This document shows positions 7,429 to 16,905 of a DNA stretch of 64,000 nucleotides, piece after piece. The position numbers and the translations under genes were made by a program. Within the stretch, counting starts at the first letter, position 1, and the number at the start of each line of letters is the position of its first letter. The stretch covers positions 1 to 64,000 of the forward strand of contig JACKPB010000013.1 of assembly GCA_024233875.1 (NCBI GenBank), given 5' to 3'. The stretch is from Leptospiraceae bacterium (GTDB taxonomy: Bacteria; Spirochaetota; Leptospiria; Leptospirales; Leptospiraceae). Below the pieces are notes generated by a model that did not search any database, was not told where the DNA came from, and worked only from the letters and a program-made list of their open reading frames with translations.

Positions 7429-10400
7429 CTAGCGAATTCCTGCAATTTTTTTCAAGATTTCCAAAAGACCTATGATTTTATTCAATTCTGCAGTACTATT
7501 GGGTCTGTATCTCAAAATTGTAGGATCATTAGGAAGAATGCTCAATCCGGAGGATTTTTGTCCGATGAGTTCTATGATCTTGGAAGAATCTCCGCTAAAG
7601 TACTTCCCTGATTTGAGTTTGATCTCACCGCTGTCTTCATAAATCGATTCAAATCCAATCGACGAGGCAACGACTCTGATCTTCTCTAAGATCACAAAGG
7701 TTCTGACGACATCCGGTGGAGTTCCGAATCGATCTTCCATTTCAAGAGAGAGTTCGTCTATCTCTTCTAAGGAAGTGGCTCCTTCAAATTTTTTGTAGAA
7801 TTCAATTTTTTGACGGGAGTCTGTGATGTATTGATCTGGAATGTAGAAATTGGTTGAGAGATTCATGACGGCTCGGATCTCCACTTTCACATCTTCCTGC
7901 TTGAGCTGTCGTACAGCTTCATTTAGGAGTTTTACGTAAAGATCATACCCCACTTCCATGATGTTTCCACTCTGCTCTTTTCCCAGAATGTTTCCGGCCC
8001 CCCTAATTTCCAAATCCTTCATGGCTACCTTGAAACCGGAACCCAACTCCTGATACTCATAGATCGTATTCAAACGTTTTTCAGCATATTCGGTGAGAGC
8101 TCTATCCTTTGGATAAAAGAGATAGGCATAGGCCTGTCGGGTGGAACGACCCACCCTACCTCTGATCTGATAGAGTTGGGACAATCCAAAGGTATCCGCA
8201 CGTTTCACGATTATGGTATTTACGTTGGGCATATCGATTCCCGACTCGATTATGGTTGTAGTCACAAGGACATCATACTTCCGATTGTTGAAGTCCATGA
8301 TGGTGAGTTCCACTTCCTCTTCAGTCAATTGACCGTGAAGAATTCCGATAGAAATATGAGGCATGATTCCTGAAAGATAATTGGCTTCGGATTCAATCGA
8401 TTCTACCCGGTTGTATAGATAGAAGACCTGTCCATCTCTTTCGAGTTCTTTTTCGACTGCATTGATGATGAGCTCATCACTTTCTTCGACCACATAGGTT
8501 TCTATGGATTGTCGATTTTTGGGAGGTGTTTCAATTATGGAAAGATCACGAATTCCCGAAAGAGACATGTTTAGGGTTCGGGGAATTGGAGTTGCACTTA
8601 GGGTAAGAACATCAACTAAGTTTTTAAATTTTTTAATAGAATCCTTCTGATTCACACCGAATCTTTGTTCTTCATCTATGATGAGGAGTCCGAGATTTTT
8701 AGGTTTTAGGGATGGGGAAAGTAGAGCGTGAGTTCCGACAAGGAGGTCGAGGTCACCTTTTGAAAATTCGGCAATCGTCTTTTTTATTTCTTTTTGTGAG
8801 CGAAATCTGGATACCATATCCACACGAATAGGAAAGTTTTTGTAACGATTCAGGAGGGTATTGTAGTGCTGAAGGGCAAGGATGGTCGTGGGTGCGATGA
8901 AGAGAACCTGTTTCCCTGCCATGATCACTTTAAATGCGGCACGGATAGCCACCTCGGTCTTACCGTATCCAACGTCACCACAGACCAATCTATCCATGGG
9001 TTTGTTGGATTCCAAATCCTGTTTGACTGCTTCAATAGCAGAGAGCTGATCGGGAGTCTCTTCGTATTCAAACTCTGCTTCGAACTCTTCCTGCCAGATG
9101 GTATCCGCCGGAAAACTATATCCCACCATCTTCATCCTGTTGGCGTAGACGATGAGCAATTCTTCTGCGAGTCGTGATACGGATCCCTTTGCCCGATCCA
9201 GTTTTTTCTTCCAGAGACTTTTTCCCAGGCTATCGAGAGGAGGTTTTTCCAAACCACCGATGTATCTCTGAACCAAGGAAATCTGATCGAGGGGAACAAA
9301 AAGTGTATCACCTCCGGAGTATTCCAACTTAAGGAAGTCTCTAGTTTTTCCATCAGCCTGAACTTTTTCCAGACTGGAAAACTTTCCCACTCCATGATTG
9401 ATATGCACTACATAGTCTCCGACTTTTAGATCGATGAAACTTTCTATGGCTTTTGAGGACTTCTTTTTGTATCTGGATTTCTTCTTATAACTTCTACCGA
9501 AGATATCATTATCGGTCCAGATATGAAGGTTGAGTTCGGGTAGCACAAACCCATTTCTCAGCTCTGAGAGAACCAGAAACAAACCGGATTTTTGAGCGGG
9601 TAGTTCAAATTGTTCGGGCTCTTCGGTATCTTCATTGAGAAGGTGAATGCTCTCCTTTTCAAAAAGATGGGCCAAACGTTTTGTCTGGGCTGAAAATGAG
9701 GATGTGATCAAAATATTGGCTTCTTCGAGGGCTACCAATTCTTCTATCTTTTCTCTCACATCCCGGATTTTTCCCCGAAAGGAATCCACTCCAGAAATAG
9801 GAAGTTTGTTCCCCTCTTCTAAAGAACCGGAAAAGGCTCTGGATGCGAAAGAAACCCCCAGTTGTTTTTCTATCGTTTCCATTTCCACCCCGAAACTCAG
9901 GAGATTTTCGGGAGGAAGACAGATGTACTTTGATTTTCTGGATTCATAGATAGAAGAAAATTCTCTCTTCATAACATACATTTTCTCTTTAATGTCCTGT
10001 GCTTCCGGAAGTACAATCAAAGGTTTTTCGTTAAAATAACTCAAAATTCCTGTAGTTTCATCTACAAGACCATAGAGCTCTTCGAGAAAGAAAATCTCAT
10101 CAAACTCACTATTGGGTTTGTGGTATTCCTCTCCGTAAGAGAGAATTTTCTCCCTGTAAATCTTCTTCTCATCCTCACTCAAACTGAATTCATCCGGAGG
10201 CAATAGGGTTACATCATCAAGCTCAGCGACAGATCTCTGGGAAAAGAGATCAAAGGTCTTTATAGATTCGAGTGTATCACCGAAAAAATCCAAGCGTATC
10301 GGATCTTCAATATTAGGAGAGAAAATATCAATGATCCCCCCTTTCACCGTAAAGTGACCGATTTGTTCGCAAATATCATCCCGCTTGTATCCGATATCTA

Positions 10401-10869
10401 TAAATCTACGAATGAGGCTTACCTGTTTGTAATCGGAATCCACGGACAGAGATATGGATTTTTCATAAATATTCTCTTTTCCGGGTAATTTTTGTAGAAA
10501 TCCAGCAACGGAAGTAAAGAGAATTTTTGCCCCTCCACTCTCGAGAGATGTAAGAGTCCGGATACGATCCCGTTTGATATCAACAGGAAAGTGAGAGTAT
10601 TCATAAGGAATGCCTTCGATGCCGGGAAGGTAAAGAAGGAAAGATTTATCAATAAAACTAAGGGACTCCCTATAGAGAAATTCAGACAATAGATTTGTCG
10701 GGGACACAATAATTATATTTTTATTTCTCTTTAGTGCTTCAAAGAGAGAGACAGTTAAAAAAGAATGGGATCCTTCAGGAATATTTAGAAATTCAAACTT
10801 TCCTGTCTTGGATTTTAGGATATCTCCGATCGGTATTGACTTGGAAAACTTTTGAATAATCTTCTGCAA
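7429..10869 (-). CDS. mfd: transcription-repair coupling factor Mfd
   Basis: A 1146-aa superfamily-2 translocase that dislodges RNA polymerase stalled at DNA damage and recruits UvrA. Visible parts in order are the UvrB-like N-terminal domain, the RNA-polymerase interaction domain (IDLKVGDYVVHINHGVGKF, about residue 480), Walker A GDVGYGKTEVA (about 630), the DEEQRFG box (about 730), and helicase motifs IIESGIDMPN and QIRGRVGRS. The C-terminal TRCF domain closes it. The length is normal for the family. The start is TTG at 10869, directly after the panC stop, with GGAG 9 nt upstream. It belongs to the hisD-panC-mfd run. Confidence 0.97.
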   Translation of the reverse strand: MQKIIQKFSKSIPIGDILKSKTGKFEFLNIPEGSHSFLTVSLFEALKRNKNIIIVSPTNLLSEFLYRESLSFIDKSFLLYLPGIEGIPYEYSHFPVDIKRDRIRTLTSLESGGAKILFTSVAGFLQKLPGKENIYEKSISLSVDSDYKQVSLIRRFIDIGYKRDDICEQIGHFTVKGGIIDIFSPNIEDPIRLDFFGDTLESIKTFDLFSQRSVAELDDVTLLPPDEFSLSEDEKKIYREKILSYGEEYHKPNSEFDEIFFLEELYGLVDETTGILSYFNEKPLIVLPEAQDIKEKMYVMKREFSSIYESRKSKYICLPPENLLSFGVEMETIEKQLGVSFASRAFSGSLEEGNKLPISGVDSFRGKIRDVREKIEELVALEEANILITSSFSAQTKRLAHLFEKESIHLLNEDTEEPEQFELPAQKSGLFLVLSELRNGFVLPELNLHIWTDNDIFGRSYKKKSRYKKKSSKAIESFIDLKVGDYVVHINHGVGKFSSLEKVQADGKTRDFLKLEYSGGDTLFVPLDQISLVQRYIGGLEKPPLDSLGKSLWKKKLDRAKGSVSRLAEELLIVYANRMKMVGYSFPADTIWQEEFEAEFEYEETPDQLSAIEAVKQDLESNKPMDRLVCGDVGYGKTEVAIRAAFKVIMAGKQVLFIAPTTILALQHYNTLLNRYKNFPIRVDMVSRFRSQKEIKKTIAEFSKGDLDLLVGTHALLSPSLKPKNLGLLIIDEEQRFGVNQKDSIKKFKNLVDVLTLSATPIPRTLNMSLSGIRDLSIIETPPKNRQSIETYVVEESDELIINAVEKELERDGQVFYLYNRVESIESEANYLSGIMPHISIGILHGQLTEEEVELTIMDFNNRKYDVLVTTTIIESGIDMPNVNTIIVKRADTFGLSQLYQIRGRVGRSTRQAYAYLFYPKDRALTEYAEKRLNTIYEYQELGSGFKVAMKDLEIRGAGNILGKEQSGNIMEVGYDLYVKLLNEAVRQLKQEDVKVEIRAVMNLSTNFYIPDQYITDSRQKIEFYKKFEGATSLEEIDELSLEMEDRFGTPPDVVRTFVILEKIRVVASSIGFESIYEDSGEIKLKSGKYFSGDSSKIIELIGQKSSGLSILPNDPTILRYRPNSTAELNKIIGLLEILKKIAGIR

Positions 10870-11724
10870 TCACTTCTTCTCCATTACAATATTGTCAATG
10901 AGTCTCACACTTCCCAAAAATACAGCTATTGCAATCAGGGTGTCTGAATGAAAATCTTCTACTTCTTCCAAATGATCCGCTCCTAAAATTTCTACATAAT
11001 CAATCCGAATTCTGGGCGAAGAAAGTAGAATATCCCGGATGATTTCTCTGGCTTCAGAGATTGAAATGTTTTTGGTCCTGATGTTTTTTTGAGCGAGATT
11101 CAGAGCTCTTGAAATCAAAGTAGCATCTTCGAGTTCTTCGTTAGAAAGCCGGGAATTTCTTGAACTCATTGCAAGCCCCGACTCTTCCCGAACAGTAGGA
11201 ACTCCGATGACATCTACAGGAAATCCAATGGACGCCAAATAGTTTTTTATCAAAATGTATTGCTGGTAGTCTTTAAGACCAAAGTAGGCACGATCGGGTA
11301 AAACCCTCAGGAATAATTTTGTTATGATAAGAAGAACACCTTCGAAATGACCGGGTCTGGTAGCACCGCAGAGTTTGTTCATGAGTTCCGGAATTCGGAT
11401 CACGGGTTGAATTGTACTTTCTTCCGGATAGATTTCCGAACTTTCAGGCAAGAAAACAAGGTCTACCTTTTCATTTTTACAGATATCGAGATCACCCGAC
11501 TCGTTTTTTGGATATTTTTTGAAGTCTTCCTTATCATTGAATTGAGTGGGATTTACAAATATAGAAACAACCAGGACATCTGATTCGGGACGGGCACGTC
11601 GCATTAGCTCTCTGTGTCCATCATGGAGAAATCCCATTGTCGGGACAAAGCCTAGGCTCCTGCCCTTCTTTTTGAATTCCTGAATTCTCCCGGAGAGTTC
11701 AGAAAGTGTTCTTACTACGATCAT
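10870..11724 (-). CDS. panC: pantothenate synthetase PanC
   Basis: A 284-aa enzyme that joins pantoate and beta-alanine with ATP in coenzyme A synthesis. The nucleotidyltransferase HIGH-like motif is seen in FVPTMGFLHDGHREL (about residue 24). The family motifs FVNPTQF, RPGHFEGV and the KMSKS-like MSSRNSRLS segment follow in order. Length is normal. Its ATG overlaps the hisD stop by four bases (ATGA), and its stop abuts the mfd start, so the three genes are almost certainly co-transcribed. No panB or panD is in the window. Confidence 0.96.
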   Translation of the reverse strand: MIVVRTLSELSGRIQEFKKKGRSLGFVPTMGFLHDGHRELMRRARPESDVLVVSIFVNPTQFNDKEDFKKYPKNESGDLDICKNEKVDLVFLPESSEIYPEESTIQPVIRIPELMNKLCGATRPGHFEGVLLIITKLFLRVLPDRAYFGLKDYQQYILIKNYLASIGFPVDVIGVPTVREESGLAMSSRNSRLSNEELEDATLISRALNLAQKNIRTKNISISEAREIIRDILLSSPRIRIDYVEILGADHLEEVEDFHSDTLIAIAVFLGSVRLIDNIVMEKK

Positions 11725-13019
11725 GAGTTCAACCTGATCTTTACAGAGGTTCCGTGTTCTTCATCGAGACCTTCGAGAGTAGAGAGGATGTCCACATAAG
11801 GTTGCAGTTCCCTGAGGGAATCAGGGGTGATTTCCTGATAGGTGACCCGTTTTAGAAAGGAATCGACTCCGAGGGGAGAGTAGATCCTGCTCAAACCCGC
11901 AGTGGGCAAAATGTGATTGGTTCCGCTGATGTAATCTCCCATAGCTACAGGAGAGTAGTTTCCGAGAAAGACTGATCCTGCATGTAGTATCTTATCAAAA
12001 TCTTTACGATAGTTCTTTGTCATGATTTCTAAGTGTTCGGGTGCATAGAGATTGGAAAGTTCGAAACATTCATCCATAGATTTCATAACCAGTAGAAAAC
12101 TGTTTTCATGTATCGATTTTTCTTTTATATTTTTTCTTTTGGTTCGACTTTTCAGGGCTTTGATCAGTTCTTTTTCTACTTCCTCTGCCAGAGACTCTGA
12201 GGTTGTGGCAAGAATGGCTACGGAATCTTCACCGTGTTCTGCCTGAGAAAGCATATCCGTAGCCACCCATTCAGGATTGGCAGATTCATCAGCAATGATA
12301 AAAACTTCGCTCGGACCGGCTATACTTTCGATTCCGATCACTCCGATACTGGAAAGATAAGACTTAGCTGCTGCTACATAACGGTTTCCCGGACCCACAA
12401 CAAAATCTGATTTTTTTACAGTTTGAGTTCCGTAAGCAGCGGCACCTATTGCCTGTGCTCCTCCGATTGTATAGATCGTATCTATACCTGCCAATTCTGC
12501 CACATAAGCCAGGATGGGATTGACCTTTCCTGAAGAATCCGGTGGGGTGAAGAGGGAAATATTTTTGACTCCGGCAATTCGGGCAGGAATGGCTCCCATA
12601 AGGATGGATGAGGGATAGAGGGCTTTTCCTCCGGGGGCATAGACGGCTACCGATTCTATGGGAGAGTACTTAATCCCCAGTTGATTTCCTGATATCGTCA
12701 CTTCATAGTCTTTCGGCATTTGAGTTTTGTGAAAACTTTCTATATTCTCTGCGGCTTTCTGAAAGGCTTTTTTCCAGGATTCCTCGATGTTTTTATCACA
12801 ATTTTTGACAGGAAAAGCAAATTGATTCAATTGAATCCTATCAAACCTCTCGGTATAACTTCTGATTGCTGAATCTCCCTTCTTTTCTATCTCCTGAAGA
12901 ATGGGAATCACTGTGGAAACCGCCGCTGAAAGATCAGATTTAGCTCGATTTAAAATTTTTTGGACGGAAGCCCTATCATTTATAGAAATCTTTTGAACTT
13001 TTATTGCCATAGAATCCAT
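11721..13019 (-). CDS. hisD: histidinol dehydrogenase HisD
   Basis: A 432-aa zinc enzyme for the last two oxidations of histidine synthesis. An open frame continues upstream to 13238, but it would overlap xthA on the other strand and exceed the family length. ATG at 13019 follows AGGA by about 8 nt and gives the expected ~430 residues. Family motifs include VAVYAPGGKALYPSS, VVGPGNRYVAAAK, IAGPSEV, the zinc and catalytic SQAEHGEDS, and TNHILPT near the C-terminus. It heads the run with panC (4-bp overlap) and mfd. It is isolated from other his genes here. The 45-bp gap to divergent xthA must hold both promoters. Confidence 0.95.
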   Translation of the reverse strand: MDSMAIKVQKISINDRASVQKILNRAKSDLSAAVSTVIPILQEIEKKGDSAIRSYTERFDRIQLNQFAFPVKNCDKNIEESWKKAFQKAAENIESFHKTQMPKDYEVTISGNQLGIKYSPIESVAVYAPGGKALYPSSILMGAIPARIAGVKNISLFTPPDSSGKVNPILAYVAELAGIDTIYTIGGAQAIGAAAYGTQTVKKSDFVVGPGNRYVAAAKSYLSSIGVIGIESIAGPSEVFIIADESANPEWVATDMLSQAEHGEDSVAILATTSESLAEEVEKELIKALKSRTKRKNIKEKSIHENSFLLVMKSMDECFELSNLYAPEHLEIMTKNYRKDFDKILHAGSVFLGNYSPVAMGDYISGTNHILPTAGLSRIYSPLGVDSFLKRVTYQEITPDSLRELQPYVDILSTLEGLDEEHGTSVKIRLNS

Positions 13020-13064
13020 GCTTGTAATCCTGAATTTATTGAAAATCGAAAAAAAGGAAACGGA

Positions 13065-13838
13065 ATGTATCTCATTTCTTTGAATTGTAATGGAATTCGA
13101 TCGGCTATGAAGAAGGGTCTCGGAGAATGGATTGCCCGGGAAGATCCCGATCTTCTCTGTCTTCAGGAAATCAAAGCAAACATCGATGACATCGATTTGG
13201 ATTTCTTTTCGGAATTGGGTTATACTCCAACCATCCATTCCGCAGAAAAAAAAGGCTATAGTGGAACTGCTGTCTTCAGCAAGAAAAAAGAATACCGTTT
13301 GGAAGTGGGAATGGGCGAAGTGGAAACCCGAAATGAGGGTAGAATCATTTCTCTCTTCTATTCCAAGTTCATTCTTGTGAATGCATACTTCCCTTCCGGA
13401 ACCACCGGTGATACACGTCAGGAAGTGAAGATGGAGTTTTTATCTCAAATGCAAACCTATCTCGATAAGATTCGCAAAGAAAATAAAAATATTATTCTTT
13501 GTGGGGATGTGAATATTGCTCACACGGAACTTGACATTCACAATCCGAAAGGGAATATAAAGAATAGTGGGTTTCTTCCTGAAGAGAGAGAATGGGTAAG
13601 TAAATTCTTAGAGAGTGGCTGGGTAGATACATTTCGAAAAGTTCATCCGGAAAGTAAGGATGCTTATTCCTGGTGGACGTACAGGTTTCAGGCTAAGAAA
13701 AGCAATAAGGGCTGGAGAATTGATTATTTCTTCGTCACGAATCCTCTTGAAAAGAAAATTGAAGATGCGGGAATCTATCCGGAAATGGATTTCTCCGATC
13801 ATGCCCCCGTGTATTTAAAAATAAAGCTATCTTTATAA
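13065..13838 (+). CDS. xthA: exodeoxyribonuclease III / AP endonuclease
   Basis: A 257-aa member of the endonuclease/exonuclease/phosphatase fold that cuts DNA at abasic sites in base-excision repair. Motifs are ISLNCNGIRSAMKKG at the N-terminus, LLCLQEIKA (metal-binding Glu), CGDVNIAH, WRIDYFFVT and the C-terminal FSDHAPVYLK with the catalytic His. ATG at 13065 follows AAGGAA by five bases. The frame is open upstream to 12960, but that part overlaps hisD and is not family-like. It is divergent from hisD and ends 3 bp before the convergent gene at 13842. Confidence 0.95.
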   Translation: MYLISLNCNGIRSAMKKGLGEWIAREDPDLLCLQEIKANIDDIDLDFFSELGYTPTIHSAEKKGYSGTAVFSKKKEYRLEVGMGEVETRNEGRIISLFYSKFILVNAYFPSGTTGDTRQEVKMEFLSQMQTYLDKIRKENKNIILCGDVNIAHTELDIHNPKGNIKNSGFLPEEREWVSKFLESGWVDTFRKVHPESKDAYSWWTYRFQAKKSNKGWRIDYFFVTNPLEKKIEDAGIYPEMDFSDHAPVYLKIKLSL

Positions 13839-13841
13839 GAT

Positions 13842-15353
13842 TTATTTTTTCCAGAGAAGTCTTTCTTCCCGTTCACGTTTTTTTTCCAATCTTTCTGACA
13901 TACGGTTCAAAAGATGTGATGTGATAGAAAGCCTATCTGTATTTGTCAGAGAAGATAGGGGCTTCCCATTTGTGATACTAGTGATACGTTGAAAAAGTTC
14001 TGAATTTTGGAAGTCGGGTGACGATGCATTTCCAATTTTATTCCATTCTGTGAAAGCTCTGGCATAGTCTTCTTCGTTATTTTTTCTATGCCCTCTTTCC
14101 CAATAATTTCTGCCTTTTTCAAAATAGGCATCTTCTGCTCTATAGGATGCCGGTCCTGTTTCCAGAATATAATCTAAAATTTGATTTCGTTTGTCAAAAT
14201 ACAATCTGGAAACATCTTCGTATGATTCAATTTTTTTGTTCTTAAAAATTGGTTTGTACTTTTCGATTACCTGACGGATGGTTTCGATTCGAATTTGTTT
14301 TTTTTGTTCCGGTGTGAGTTTGTCCAATTGTGCGATGTTCTGAAAGTACTGAAAGATTGCTCTCTCCTGAATTTCATAAATATCCAGGATGGTAAAAAGT
14401 ATTTCTATTGAAGTCTTTGAGCCTTTCATTTTCTGAGCAAGACTCATGGCATTTTTTAGATAATCCTCTTTGTTCAGGTTTTCTTCAAAATAGTCAGATG
14501 TAAAATAAGTAGGATCCGAACTGAATGTATAGGCGAGTCTTTGGAGATTTTTAAAGTAGAGGTCTCGATAAACCAGAGGTAAGTCTCCCTTGTCGGGGTC
14601 ATACATAGAAAACTTATCAATAAATTCCTCCATTTGATTCTCTTTGGATTTAGTAAGAATCGAATCAAGGTATCGATTTCTTTCCTCTTCATTCATTTTC
14701 AATGGGATTGGTTTGGATTCCTCACCCTGTTCTTCTATATCAGAGAGTTCTACAGAGGAGATATCTTTTTCTTTATCGTTTCGAAAGTCTTCAATGATCT
14801 TATTTCTGGTGTTGTGTTTGACTAAATCGGATTCTGCCGAGGCAATTTCTTCTTTAAAAGTTTTGTCTATGCTGTGGATGGTCGGAAAGACTTCTTTAAC
14901 GATCATATCTTCAAAATGACGGAATCTTCGGATATAATTTTGTGATACAGTACCATCCTGTATTACATTATCATATGTTTCCAAAAAGTTTTTCCTGAGA
15001 TTTTTCGTAGACTTGAGTCTATCGATTAAGTCACCCCATTCTGAGTTAGCAAATTCTGAGGTGTCGAAATTTCCATCCCCTTCTCCATTTTCAGATTCTT
15101 CCTCTGATTCTATCTTTGACTTTTGGTTGTCTTTGCTTTCTGTGGAATCTCCTCCCTCACCGGGATCGCCTATTCGATCGAGAGTGATGTGGAGATTGAC
15201 AATTTCTACTTCTTCCGGTTCTTCCAGTCCACAAAATATTGGATAAAAAGGAGAGACCGGGAGCATGAATAGGGCAAGGAGGGTTGAATGCAGAAGAATA
15301 GAGAGGTAAAATGACCAGTACAGTCTCTTCGGGAAATTGTTTAGAATCCTCAT
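13842..15353 (-). CDS. membrane-anchored acidic protein of unknown function, 503 aa
   Basis: Not recognised. Residues about 11-35 form one hydrophobic segment (FYLSILLHSTLLALFMLPV) after a short basic N-terminus, as in TonB-like or signal-anchored proteins. Next comes a Gly/Glu/Ser-rich linker (about 60-105, with GDPGEGGDSTES), then roughly 380 residues of charged helices with no clear repeat, ending in a Lys/Arg/Glu tail. The long soluble part is probably periplasmic. The start is unusually well supported: ATG is preceded by AAGGAGGT, close to a perfect Shine-Dalgarno match, which suggests high expression. It is divergent from the DUF1499 lipoprotein gene and convergent with xthA. Confidence 0.75.
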   Translation of the reverse strand: MRILNNFPKRLYWSFYLSILLHSTLLALFMLPVSPFYPIFCGLEEPEEVEIVNLHITLDRIGDPGEGGDSTESKDNQKSKIESEEESENGEGDGNFDTSEFANSEWGDLIDRLKSTKNLRKNFLETYDNVIQDGTVSQNYIRRFRHFEDMIVKEVFPTIHSIDKTFKEEIASAESDLVKHNTRNKIIEDFRNDKEKDISSVELSDIEEQGEESKPIPLKMNEEERNRYLDSILTKSKENQMEEFIDKFSMYDPDKGDLPLVYRDLYFKNLQRLAYTFSSDPTYFTSDYFEENLNKEDYLKNAMSLAQKMKGSKTSIEILFTILDIYEIQERAIFQYFQNIAQLDKLTPEQKKQIRIETIRQVIEKYKPIFKNKKIESYEDVSRLYFDKRNQILDYILETGPASYRAEDAYFEKGRNYWERGHRKNNEEDYARAFTEWNKIGNASSPDFQNSELFQRITSITNGKPLSSLTNTDRLSITSHLLNRMSERLEKKREREERLLWKK

Positions 15354-15463
15354 CTGACCTCCTTCCAGGGATCGATAGTCATTTTTCCAGAAAGCCCCTG
15401 TTTATCATTGAAAAAAATATCATGTTTGAGATTTCCTAATAAAAAAGGAGAAATTTTCAATAT

Positions 15464-15904
15464 ATGAATTCTACCCTCATCCTGCTCGTTCTGGCAATTC
15501 TTTCTTTAGACTGTTCCGGAAAGCGACCGGAAAAATACGGAGTCAAAAACAACCAACTCCTTCCCTGTCCCCCCTCTCCGAATTGTGTAAATTCTCAATC
15601 CGACAAAGAGGATAGCCATTATATTGAAGCCGAACCTTACGTTCTCTCTCTGCCAGAGGAAATCTCACTCTTAAGAAAAACAATTCAATCCATGCCCAGA
15701 ACCAAAGAAATTGAAGTCTCGGACAATTATCTCTACTATGAATTTACTTCTCCTATCATGAGGTATGTGGACGATGTAGAACTATATTTAGATGATTCTT
15801 CCAAACTCATTCATTTCCGATCTGCTTCCCGTTTGGGTACCTCTGATTTGGGAGTCAACCGGAAGAGAATAGAAGCAATTCGGAGTGGACTCAGGAATCA
15901 ATAG
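15464..15904 (+). CDS. DUF1499 lipoprotein
   Basis: A 146-aa protein with a short signal peptide and lipobox ILSLDC (Cys17). The mature part carries the DUF1499 pattern: PCPPSPNCVNSQ, a middle segment of about 30 residues, then YEFTSPIMRYVDDVELYLD and LIHFRSASRLGTSDLGVNRKR. DUF1499 proteins are small envelope proteins of unknown function. AAGGAG lies 13 nt before the ATG, slightly far. The gene ends 2 bp before the convergent spermidine-synthase-like gene. Confidence 0.85.
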   Translation: MNSTLILLVLAILSLDCSGKRPEKYGVKNNQLLPCPPSPNCVNSQSDKEDSHYIEAEPYVLSLPEEISLLRKTIQSMPRTKEIEVSDNYLYYEFTSPIMRYVDDVELYLDDSSKLIHFRSASRLGTSDLGVNRKRIEAIRSGLRNQ

Positions 15905-15906
15905 TC

Positions 15907-16833
15907 TCATTTGTTAGATTGGGAATTTAGATAGGATTTGATTTCATCTTTTGTTTTTAAGTTCTTCAATAATTCTATGAAGGAAAAATTTGGTTTCCTG
16001 TCCCTATCTATCCAATCAGCCATGATTTCCCGATCTTTCCCGGAAAGGAGATCGGAATCGGAGCCCAGGACTATTATATTTCCGGAATTGTTTTTATGAA
16101 AGAAATGAACAACCTTGAAGTTTTCTAAAATGATCTCGATATCCTTATAAGAATCATTGTTTTGATTGATATTGAAAACAACTATCCCATCTTCTCTGAG
16201 ATTCGATTTTAAGATTTTGTAAAAGGAAGCAGTTTTGAATTTCAAGCTTACACCCGTTTCATCCGTCTCTACTGATGGTTTCAAAAAAGCATCCATAAAG
16301 ATTACATCATATTTCGTAGGATTTGTTTCAAGAAATTTGTAAGCATCCCTGATGAGTACGTTGGAAGCCATCGTTTCCGTTAAAAAGAAATACTCTTTAG
16401 CAATTTTTAGGATCACAGGGTCTATTTCCACAGCATCCATTTGAATTTCCGGAAAGAAATGATTAGAAAAATGCATCATCCCACCCCCGCCGAGACCTAT
16501 GAGTAAAACGTTTCGCGGCAGTTTCTTCTTCATCACAAGAGCTCCGAACATATTTTTAGTGTAGCCGAGTTGAAGTTTTTCAGGGTTTAAGTTGTCGATT
16601 CGGGATTCTACTACTTCTTCTCCATTGTCCCTCACGAAAAAAAGAGTTCTATGGTCGTTGTATTCCACAACCTTCATATGGGAATAATCGGAAGTGATCT
16701 CATGTAGAATTTTTTTATAGCCTGTAGATTTTTTTGTTTCTTCTTTTGGAGGGATCGGTTCGGTCTTTTCTTTGCATAAAAACAAACCTGAGGATAGAAA
16801 GAATATAAGTGTGAATAAAGAAACATTTTTCAT
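15907..16833 (-). CDS. spermidine synthase-like lipoprotein (SAM-dependent fold)
   Basis: A 308-aa protein. An N-terminal hydrophobic signal ends in a possible lipobox (GLFLC, Cys20), followed by a Lys/Glu/Pro-rich linker. The rest has the spermidine synthase fold: a beta-rich N-terminal part (MKVVEYNDHRTLFFV), the nucleotide loop LLIGLGGGGMMHFS, the acidic VEIDP, RDAYKFL and YDVIFMDAF. The usual SpeE GGGDG loop is replaced by GGGG and the putrescine-binding residues are not evident, so polyamine synthesis is doubtful. An exported copy of a cytosolic-type enzyme fold is odd. RBS AAGG precedes the ATG by about 6 nt. It lies 72 bp downstream of the TPR gene. Confidence 0.75.
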   Translation of the reverse strand: MKNVSLFTLIFFLSSGLFLCKEKTEPIPPKEETKKSTGYKKILHEITSDYSHMKVVEYNDHRTLFFVRDNGEEVVESRIDNLNPEKLQLGYTKNMFGALVMKKKLPRNVLLIGLGGGGMMHFSNHFFPEIQMDAVEIDPVILKIAKEYFFLTETMASNVLIRDAYKFLETNPTKYDVIFMDAFLKPSVETDETGVSLKFKTASFYKILKSNLREDGIVVFNINQNNDSYKDIEIILENFKVVHFFHKNNSGNIIVLGSDSDLLSGKDREIMADWIDRDRKPNFSFIELLKNLKTKDEIKSYLNSQSNK

Positions 16834-16905
16834 AAGTACCTTACCATCGGAAACAAATAAGGAAATTCTGAAAAGTGAATAATTTTAAAATTTAGAAATC
16901 TCTTT

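Noticed and set aside
13020..13238. Upstream in-frame extension of hisD by 73 codons
   Set aside because: It overlaps xthA on the other strand, lacks a ribosome site and exceeds the usual HisD length. ATG 13019 has AGGA upstream.
15371..15392. Possible fourth repeat copy, TAGTCATTTTTCCAG
   Set aside because: Only about 12 bases match. The ACCGTAA and GAGAATTGG blocks are absent.
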